Below are positions 5,587 to 9,993 of a stretch of 9,993 nucleotides of DNA, one piece after another. Origin of the DNA: CAVRZY01 sp963725415 (lineage in GTDB: Bacteria > Acidobacteriota > Terriglobia > Bryobacterales > Bryobacteraceae). The translations under genes and the position numbers were made by a program. Under the pieces are notes generated by a model. That model saw only the letters and a program-made list of their open reading frames with translations. It did not search any database and had not been told where the DNA came from. How positions within the stretch are numbered: position 1 is the stretch's first letter; each line of letters begins with the position of its first letter. The stretch is taken from assembly GCA_963725415.1 (NCBI GenBank), contig CAVRZY010000300.1:1-9993 (forward strand), in the 5' to 3' direction.

Positions 5587-6713
5587 CCGCCCGGCGCAAG
5601 AAGCTCTCGGTGTGTCCGGAGGAAGAAGCCATCCGTCATCCCGGCAATGTAGTCGCACACCACACGGTGCAACGGGTGCGCCGCCGCCTCTTCCTGATAG
5701 GAGGGCGGCAGGCGGTCCGGGTGATCCAGGAAGAATTGAAACAACTCGGCAATCAGTGCGGCCGAACGGCGCCGCTCCTCCACCAGCAGCTCGGAGTAGT
5801 AAACGTGCCGGTGCAGGAACTGCTTGAGAGCGGAGCAGGTCGCCTGCGCGGCAGCGGTGAACCTCGCCAGGCGCTGGGGAAGGCGGCGGACTTGCTCCAC
5901 ATTTTCGACTTCTGCCTCCTGGGCGGCCACACGCGTGCCCTCAATCAGCCCGGATACGAAAAGATCGATCAACCTGCGCAGGCCTTCCTGAAAACGCACC
6001 CGCTCGGGAGCCTCTGGAAACTGCGTCGCAGCCGCTTGGTGGATTTCGGCGTACTGCGGGACGCTTTCGGCCACTTCCTCGAGGCGGAAGAACTGGGCCG
6101 AAAACGAGTCGTCCAGATCCGCCGTGTTGTAGGCAATCTCATCGGCCGCGTCGATGAGCTGCGCCTCCAGCGGCGGCCGCAACCTCGGAAGATACTCGTC
6201 CAACTGGGCATTCTCCCCCGCTTGGATGTCGCGCGAATGCTTCACAATGCCCTCGCGCACTTCGAAGGTCAGATTCAGGCCGGGGAAGCGGGCGTAGCGC
6301 TGCTCGAACTGCTCCACGATCCGCAGGGCGTGCAGGTTGTGGTCGAACAGCTCCGCGAAGCGGCGCATCTGCCGGTTCAGCTCCTCCTCGCCCGCATGAG
6401 CGAAGGGCGGGTGCCCGATGTCGTGCGCCAGGGCCAGCGCTTCGGTGAGATCTTCGTCCAGTCCCAGCGCCGCGGCCGCCGTCCGCGCAATCTGCGCTAC
6501 CTCGATGGTGTGCGTCAGCCGGTTGCGGAAGTGGTCCGACAGACCGGCCGTGAACACCTGGGTCTTATCCTCCAGCCGGCGGAAGGCGCGCGCGTGCACG
6601 ATGCGGTCGCGGTCGCGCTGAAATTCGTTGCGGTAGGGATGCGGAGCTTCCGGGTAACGCCGGCCCCGGCTCTGGCTCACCGGGAACCGCAGGCCCCGCA
6701 AGCTGGCTGGCAT
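5583..6713 (-). CDS. dgt: dGTPase-like protein (dNTP triphosphohydrolase, HD domain)
   Basis: Hydrolyses dGTP or other dNTPs to the nucleoside and triphosphate, helping control dNTP pools. At 376 residues it belongs to the shorter, non-E. coli type. The N-terminal PYRNEFQRDRDRIVHARAFRRL in outline (26-47) is the family hallmark. The HD metal ligands are visible: His68 (LTHTIEV), His97-Asp98 (LAHDIGHPPFAHAGEEEL) and Asp191 (DAADEIAYNTADL). The TPR-protein gene lies 13 nt upstream on the same strand, so the two form an operon. AGGA lies 12 nt before the ATG at 6713, a rather long spacing, so translational coupling is likely. The stop TAG at 5583-5585 overlaps the stop of the convergent small gene. 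Confidence 0.93.
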   Translation of the reverse strand: MPASLRGLRFPVSQSRGRRYPEAPHPYRNEFQRDRDRIVHARAFRRLEDKTQVFTAGLSDHFRNRLTHTIEVAQIARTAAAALGLDEDLTEALALAHDIGHPPFAHAGEEELNRQMRRFAELFDHNLHALRIVEQFEQRYARFPGLNLTFEVREGIVKHSRDIQAGENAQLDEYLPRLRPPLEAQLIDAADEIAYNTADLDDSFSAQFFRLEEVAESVPQYAEIHQAAATQFPEAPERVRFQEGLRRLIDLFVSGLIEGTRVAAQEAEVENVEQVRRLPQRLARFTAAAQATCSALKQFLHRHVYYSELLVEERRRSAALIAELFQFFLDHPDRLPPSYQEEAAAHPLHRVVCDYIAGMTDGFFLRTHRELLAPGG

Positions 6714-6726
6714 GGGCGGTGTGATC

Positions 6727-7431
6727 CTACTGAGAAGGCAGTTCGCTCAGCGCCGTCAGAGCAGCCCGGCTGATGGCGCCCCGTCTTTCGATCCGCAGGG
6801 GCTCCAGCAGTTTGCGCGCCTCCGCCGGCTGGCGCGGGCCGATTAACTTGGCCAGCGCGATGGTGGCCTGCTCTTTGGAGACAAATGCCGTCGGCTTCTC
6901 GATCAAGGAACGATACAGCTTTTCTGCCTCGGACGCCTTCCCCTGTCCGGAGTAGAATTCCGCCAGGCTCAGTTTGGCCAGCGAGCCGTATTCGGCATAC
7001 CCCGAGTCGATCACCTCGCGGAAACACTTCTCCGCCTCGGCGTTGTTTCCCTTGTCCACCGCAATGCTCCCCAGATAGTAGCGCGCCACGACGCCTTCCA
7101 TGGTGCCAGGGTAGTTCTTGGCGAGTTCCGTGAAGGCTTTCAGCGCGGCCTTGTCTTTCTCCTCCTGGGTCGGAAACAGCGTCAGCACATCACTGCTCGC
7201 CGCTCCCACCTGCGCTTCTTGGATGCGCAAGGCCACACTCAGCGCCTCTTGCCGTACCACCTGCTGGTGTTTGCGGTAGAAATAGACCCCAATCACCAAC
7301 GCCAGGATGACGCCTGCAATCACGCTGTACCGGGTCACCTGCCGCCGGTGCTCGCTCAGATAGTCAACGGTGTGCGTGACCTCCAGCGCAAACTTATCTC
7401 GCTTTAGCTCTTTTCGGGTGAGTCTGTCCAC
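6727..7431 (-). CDS. Membrane-anchored tetratricopeptide-repeat protein (YfgM-like)
   Basis: 234 residues. A basic N-terminus (about 1-34) is followed by one membrane helix, YSVIAGVILALVIGVYFY (35-52), then a helical domain. The layout predicts N-in/C-out, with the TPR region in the periplasm. Repeats are seen at about 95-195: YYLGSIAVDKGNNAEAEKCF is one clear TPR motif, and LAEFYSGQGKASEAEKLYRS the next. The plan matches the YfgM/TPR_21 family, linked in other bacteria to the Sec translocon and periplasmic chaperones, but identity with YfgM is not proven. The start is GTG at 7431, with GAGG 5 nt upstream. It is the first gene of an operon with the dGTPase-like gene and diverges from the methyltransferase. 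Confidence 0.82.
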   Translation of the reverse strand: MDRLTRKELKRDKFALEVTHTVDYLSEHRRQVTRYSVIAGVILALVIGVYFYRKHQQVVRQEALSVALRIQEAQVGAASSDVLTLFPTQEEKDKAALKAFTELAKNYPGTMEGVVARYYLGSIAVDKGNNAEAEKCFREVIDSGYAEYGSLAKLSLAEFYSGQGKASEAEKLYRSLIEKPTAFVSKEQATIALAKLIGPRQPAEARKLLEPLRIERRGAISRAALTALSELPSQ

Positions 7432-7462
7432 GGCAACCTCGAACGCCTTGGGAAGACATCTG

Positions 7463-7468
7463 ATTGTA
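7463..7468 (-). promoter_or_regulatory. Candidate -10 box of the TPR-dgt operon
   Basis: TACAAT on the minus strand, 31 nt upstream of the GTG start. The -35 position (7486-7491, CCGCTA) does not match consensus and falls inside the dyad at 7484-7510. Confidence 0.5.
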
Positions 7469-7483
7469 GCACAGCCGTTGGCT

Positions 7484-7510
7484 CTTAGCGGCCAGGCGCT
7501 GGCGGCTAAG
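7484..7510. promoter_or_regulatory. Dyad midway between the divergent promoters
   Basis: CTTAGCGGCCAG and CTGGCGGCTAAG are inverted repeats with one mismatched pair and a 3-nt centre. The centre (7497) lies almost midway between the -10 boxes at 7463-7468 and 7531-7536, so the dyad overlaps both -35 positions. It is a candidate operator for a regulator of both transcription units. Confidence 0.45.
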
Positions 7511-7511
7511 G

Positions 7512-7528
7512 GCTAATGACTGATTAGC
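7512..7528. promoter_or_regulatory. Second dyad just upstream of the methyltransferase -10
   Basis: GCTAAT-GACTG-ATTAGC is a perfect 6-bp inverted repeat with a 5-nt spacer, ending 2 nt before TACAAT. It shares the half-site core GCTAA with the dyad at 7484-7510, suggesting one protein could bind both. Confidence 0.42.
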
Positions 7529-7530
7529 GC

Positions 7531-7536
7531 TACAAT
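7531..7536 (+). promoter_or_regulatory. Candidate -10 box of the methyltransferase gene
   Basis: TACAAT ends 7 nt before the ATG at 7544. No Shine-Dalgarno precedes the start, so a leaderless transcript is plausible. The -35 position lacks a consensus match. Confidence 0.48.
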
Positions 7537-7543
7537 CCGAGTG

Positions 7544-8227
7544 ATGGAAGGCATCGCGCTGAAAGAGCTACTGGAGAAGATGCAGCGGGATTGGGACCAA
7601 CGCGCCCGCGAGAACGCGCTGTACTACGTAAGCACGGCCCGCGACGATTGGGCCGAAGAGGACTTTTTCCGCTCCGGCCAGCGCACCGTGGACGAGCAGA
7701 TCCTCAACGACATGATCAATATCTGCCAGGGCAAGGACCCCAAGCAGATGAGGGTTCTGGATCTGGGTTGTGGCGCCGGCCGGGTCACCCGCGGCCTGGC
7801 GGAGGTTTTTGGAGAAGTGCACGGGGTGGACGTCAGCGGCGAGATGGTCAAGCTGGCGCGCCGCGCACTGGCTGACTGGCCCACCACCTTTGTCCACCAG
7901 AACAACGGTATGGATCTCTCCGTGCTGGGCGATCTGCAATTCGATTTCGCTTACTCCGGCATCGTCTTTCAGCACATCCCCAGCCGGGAAGTCATCGAGA
8001 ACTACGTGCGCGAGGTCTACCGCGTCCTGCGGCCCGGCGCCCTGTTCAAATTCCAGGTGCAGGGCGACACCCGGGTGGAATCCGCGCCCGACGACACCTG
8101 GCTGGGCGTGGCGTTCTCCGACCAGGAGGCCGTGGAAATGGCCCTGCGCTGCGGTTTCGAACCCCGCTACCGGCACGGCGCCGACGAGCAGTACTTCTGG
8201 CTGTGGTATTTCAAGCCCCCCAGGTGA
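7544..8227 (+). CDS. Class I SAM-dependent methyltransferase
   Basis: 227 residues with a Rossmann-type methyltransferase fold. The glycine-rich SAM loop is VLDLGCGAGRVT (71-82), followed by the acidic residue Asp96 in VHGVDVSGEMV that binds the SAM ribose. FDFAYSGIVFQHIPS (133-147) is the motif IV region, and LRPGALFKFQVQG (162-174) the post-motif strand. The substrate is not evident from the sequence; the fold is shared by small-molecule and lipid methylases. An N-terminal helical stretch (about 7-60, with RDWDQRARENALYYVS) is typical of small-molecule methyltransferases. I chose ATG at 7544; an in-frame GTG at 7541 would add one residue. It is divergent from the TPR-dgt operon and convergent with the small basic protein. 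Confidence 0.9.
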   Translation: MEGIALKELLEKMQRDWDQRARENALYYVSTARDDWAEEDFFRSGQRTVDEQILNDMINICQGKDPKQMRVLDLGCGAGRVTRGLAEVFGEVHGVDVSGEMVKLARRALADWPTTFVHQNNGMDLSVLGDLQFDFAYSGIVFQHIPSREVIENYVREVYRVLRPGALFKFQVQGDTRVESAPDDTWLGVAFSDQEAVEMALRCGFEPRYRHGADEQYFWLWYFKPPR

Positions 8228-8258
8228 ATCGGCGCAACCCCGCCGCCAGCCTGCCCGC

Positions 8259-8489
8259 TCAGGGGCGGGTGACTGCATCCTGGCTCTTGCGCAGTGCCCA
8301 GTATTGCTTCATCCGCGCCGAGACCCGCGCTCTCTCTTGCGCGCTCATGCGCCTCCGTCCCCGGCGCTTCCTCACCTTCCCCTCTGGCCCCAGTTGCCCG
8401 CTTTGCTGGAGGCGTTCAAGCGACGCGATCAGCCGTTCGACCCGCTTCTTCTCTTCGCATAGCCATCGGATTGCCTCGTAAAGATCCAT
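8259..8489 (-). CDS. Small basic protein with helical N-terminus, 76 residues
   Basis: The N-terminal half, MDLYEAIRWLCEEKKRVERL and on to about residue 31, is an amphipathic, probably coiled-coil helix. The C-terminal half is strongly basic: KVRKRRGRRRMSAQERARVS, then ARMKQYWALRK. The pattern RRGRRxMSAxERxxVSxRMKxYW recurs, as I remember, in short acidobacterial proteins. It looks nucleic-acid binding, but no named family is certain. The start at 8489 is chosen because the helix begins there; GGCGAG lies about 4 nt upstream. A longer reading to 8747 adds low-complexity, Cys-containing sequence and would run through the promoter candidate at 8532-8561. Its stop is 31 bp past the stop of the convergent methyltransferase. 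Confidence 0.65.
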   Translation of the reverse strand: MDLYEAIRWLCEEKKRVERLIASLERLQQSGQLGPEGKVRKRRGRRRMSAQERARVSARMKQYWALRKSQDAVTRP

Positions 8490-8531
8490 CAAACTCGCCT
8501 GCCCTCCTCCCTGCGGGATCCGGGGGACTTC

Positions 8532-8561
8532 ATCATACACCGACCGGCCGCCGCATGTGAA
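8532..8561 (-). promoter_or_regulatory. Candidate promoter of the small basic protein gene
   Basis: On the minus strand TTCACA (8556-8561) is separated by 18 nt from TATGAT (8532-8537). Each differs from consensus at one base. Transcription would start near 8525, about 36 nt before the ATG at 8489. Confidence 0.45.
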
Positions 8562-8627
8562 CTGCTGACAGCTCGAGGCAAGAAAGCCGCTTGCGCATAA
8601 AGATGATTTCATAGTATGACTCTTCAT

Positions 8628-8924
8628 ATGGCCAGAACCACTCTGGTGATCGATGAACAGCGCCTTATCGAACTCAAACGCTTGGCCGCAGGTCGGCGCC
8701 AGACATTGTCGGCCCCGGTTGATGAGTTTCTCCGGCAGGGCCTTCAAATGGCGAAGGAACCCAGGCGGACAAAAGCACGCCCCTCGCTGCCTTCCTTCCC
8801 GATGGGCAGACCCAGAGTCAATATCGCCGACCGGGACGAGCTCTACCGCGTGTCTTTTCCAAGCCTCTCTCGGCCAGCGAGGCCTGCCGTTACATCGGTG
8901 TTCTGCTGGACCGCGAAGAAGTGA
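8628..8924 (+). CDS. vapB: VapB-type ribbon-helix-helix antitoxin with an aberrant C-terminus
   Basis: The ATG at 8628 opens MARTTLVIDEQRLIELKRLA, the beta strand and first helix of a ribbon-helix-helix DNA-binding domain, then TLSAPVDEFLRQGL as the second helix. The proline at residue 30 is unusual in that position. The linker and toxin-binding tail (SLPSFPMGRPRVNIADRDELYRV) are kept to about residue 75. From there the frame runs into the toxin gene out of phase, giving about 23 foreign residues to the stop at 8924. An upstream in-frame ATG at 8616 would add MTLH, but relatives usually start at MARTT. The family normally neutralises a PIN-domain RNase and represses its own operon. DNA binding may survive here; the C-terminal tail is altered. 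Confidence 0.75.
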   Translation: MARTTLVIDEQRLIELKRLAAGRRQTLSAPVDEFLRQGLQMAKEPRRTKARPSLPSFPMGRPRVNIADRDELYRVSFPSLSRPARPAVTSVFCWTAKK

Positions 8925-9121
8925 CCATCCTGGTTCCGACAGGCCGTCATTGGGAGCTTCTGGATAAGACGCTGAAGGAATTGCACCACCCGGCTGGAAA
9001 TGTCCTTCAGGACGTTGCCACGGCTGTTCTGATGAGGGAGCACGGCGTTCAGGAAATCGTGAGCGCAGACGTGGACTTCATGCAGTTTCCGTTCCTCAGG
9101 GTGGTCAACCCGCTTCTGTAG
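8846..9121 (+). pseudogene. vapC: VapC-type PIN-domain toxin, C-terminal half only
   Basis: The frame from 8846 reads PRVFSKPLSASEACRYIGVL, then a segment containing TILVPTGRHWELLDKTLKEL, and ends at a TAG in 9119-9121. These are the middle and C-terminal parts of a PIN RNase. The late acidic residues are visible: Asp in VLQDVATA and in SADVDF. The N-terminal third, with the DTN-type catalytic aspartate, is missing, and no start codon serves this frame before GTG at 8921. The remnant overlaps the antitoxin frame directly, so a deletion has joined the two genes. It should have no RNase activity. Confidence 0.8.
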
Positions 9122-9157
9122 GCGCTCGCGCAATCCCCATAGATGGCGAACAACGAC

Positions 9158-9202
9158 TGGTGCGCCTGGAGAGATTCGAACTCCCGACCTTCTGGTTCGC
9201 AG
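9158..9202 (-). tRNA. Partial tRNA (3' half with CCA), attachment-site-like
   Basis: On the minus strand the fragment holds a 7-nt anticodon loop CTGCGAA, the 3' anticodon strand CCAGA, the variable loop AGGTC, a T arm GGGAG-TTCGAAT-CTCTC, the acceptor 3' strand CAGGCGC, then A and CCA. The 5' half is absent: the bases next to the loop do not pair with CCAGA, and no D arm follows. Read literally the anticodon is GCG (Arg). A 3'-half copy ending with CCA is the typical product of tyrosine-recombinase integration at a tRNA gene. It is not a functional tRNA. Confidence 0.8.
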
Positions 9203-9566
9203 TTCGACGGTGGGGCGTCCAGTGCTTGCACGCATGTCCATTTCTAACAACTTACAGACTTGCGCTGTGTTGATTTGTCCACTGTGTCTATCTACTTCCA
9301 TTGTCTTGGCTGTCAAGGTGGCTGTCACAAGACTCCGGCGTCTTAAAAGGCCGCAGAAGACTCAAAGGCCCAGCTCTTCGCGCCCCGCCCGCCGCGCTCG
9401 CCTCCGGACCTCCTCGGGTAGCGGGGCAGGTGGTCGCGCAACTCGCGGGCCTTCAGTCTCCGCTTGCAGAAAGGACAGGGGACGGGTCGCGGCGGCCAGC
9501 GGCAGCGTCCTCTCTGCGCAAAAGAAGCGGTCCCGAGCGGGGCCGGTCCTGCCCATTCTGCAAACC
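9203..9566. other. Stretch without a recognisable gene
   Basis: Between the tRNA fragment and the TIGR03437 remnant no frame looks coding. A minus-strand frame ending at 9343 contains CPFCKRRLKARELRDHLPRY, which resembles a short zinc-finger protein. A plus-strand frame contains CPFCKPGSLVRHIRRRRP about 60 nt away. Both are isolated and flanked by low-complexity Arg/Gly/Ala sequence. The stretch is best read as decayed or intergenic DNA. Confidence 0.5.
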
Positions 9567-9791
9567 GGGCAGCTTGGTGCGGCATATCCGCCGGCGGCGA
9601 CCTACCCGGTGCCAGTTGCGGGGGGCGGTGGCGTGGGAGCGCAGGTCCTATTCAGCGGTCGCGCTCCGGGGTTCCTGGGCCTGTACCAGGTGAATATCGT
9701 CATTCCAGGCGCCGCCCCCACTGGGTCTGTGAATCTGGACGTGGTCGTAGACGGGACACCTAGCCAGACATCAAAAGTCGTGGTGCAGTGA
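9567..9791 (+). pseudogene. C-terminal fragment of a TIGR03437-domain protein
   Basis: The frame reads GQLGAAYPPAATYPVPVAGG, then VGAQVLFSGRAPGFLGLYQV, NIVIPGAAPTGSVNLDVVVD and a Val-rich end before TGA at 9789. The pattern AQVLFSGxAPGFxGLYQVNxxIP is the hallmark of TIGR03437, a C-terminal domain of large secreted or surface proteins in Solibacter-type Acidobacteriota. In those proteins it follows a long N-terminal region such as repeats or enzymes. Here the open frame continues upstream to 9210, but with low-complexity residues and no signal peptide or upstream domain, so the N-terminus has been lost. Function of the domain is unknown. Confidence 0.8.
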
Positions 9792-9993
9792 CTCACTTAG
9801 CGCGGTGGGTCTTGCAGCGGCCTGGGAAGGCCAGTCTACGCTGTCACAGGACCTTTGTGGCTCGTTTTGAGTCAGTTCCTGACCCCGCTACCCTGCCCCG
9901 GCCCATCGGGGGCCTCGGGGGGCTCTGCCGGCGTCAAACTGCTGCCGCGGGCCCTTTCGGAGGTCGGAGGGGGCTGGATGGGAAATCGCACTG

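Noticed and set aside
5610..6773. 387-codon plus-strand frame antisense to the dGTPase-like gene
   Set aside because: The minus strand carries the HD motif and family signatures; the plus frame shows none.
8254..8269. CCCGC-N6-GCGGG as a bidirectional terminator between the methyltransferase and the small basic gene
   Set aside because: Only five base pairs, no T-tract, and it overlaps the coding end of the small gene. Common by chance at this GC content.
8843..9328. Minus-strand frame through the tRNA fragment and the toxin remnant
   Set aside because: Part of it is simply the tRNA read as protein (RTRRSGVRISPGAP), and it is antisense to the PIN fragment. I considered an integrase tail upstream of the tRNA fragment but saw no catalytic motif.
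9820..9833. GGCCT-GGGA-AGGCC hairpin downstream of the TIGR03437 remnant
   Set aside because: Five base pairs and no T-tract. Nothing else in 9792-9993 supports a gene or element.
1..9993. CRISPR array, retron or diversity-generating retroelement
   Set aside because: No regularly spaced repeats were seen. The reverse transcriptase is explained fully by the group IIC intron, with domains V and VI present, so a retron or DGR reading is not needed.

Overview
The window looks like chromosome from a GC-rich Acidobacteriota bacterium of the Bryobacterales/Solibacter type. The main clue is the last coding fragment, near 9567-9791, which reads as the C-terminal domain known as TIGR03437, a family concentrated in Candidatus Solibacter and relatives. 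The style of the housekeeping genes and of the small Cys-rich and basic proteins fits this. The assignment is inference; no marker gene is present.

Left part (1-2330), nested mobile elements. A complete group IIC intron lies on the minus strand (16-1885), with its reverse transcriptase/maturase (107-1354), a 34-nt domain V, a domain VI with a bulged A, and a GTGTG 5' end. It sits inside a two-hairpin REP-like palindrome: joining the flanks at 15 and 1886 restores a perfect 8-bp hairpin. Beside it is a decayed REP-associated Y1 transposase (RAYT, 1957-2319), with an internal deletion and probably a frameshifted N-terminus. A second, inverted copy of the REP lies on its other side (2292-2329).

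Centre (2420-5590). A caspase-like protease (metacaspase/orthocaspase, minus) has a hairpin-rich leader and a TTGACA promoter. It diverges from a 1-phosphofructokinase-family sugar kinase (plus). Between them is a 231-bp nested palindrome. Convergent to the kinase is a conserved Cys-rich protein gene broken by one extra base. Divergent from that is a 55-residue conserved protein, whose stop overlaps the stop of the dGTPase-like gene that follows.

Right-centre (5583-8490). A minus-strand operon encodes a membrane-anchored TPR protein followed by a dGTPase-like HD hydrolase. It diverges from a class I SAM methyltransferase across a 112-bp gap holding two dyads between two TACAAT boxes. A small basic protein converges on the methyltransferase.

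Right end (8600-9993), a gene graveyard. A VapBC toxin-antitoxin pair is collapsed by a deletion that fuses the antitoxin to the C-terminal half of the PIN toxin. Then come a 45-nt 3'-half tRNA fragment with CCA (an attachment-site-like scar), non-coding or decayed DNA, and an N-terminally truncated TIGR03437 domain. I see no large unknown multi-gene defence system. The most unusual things are the intron-in-REP arrangement, the long nested palindrome, the dyads between divergent promoters and the fused VapBC remnant.
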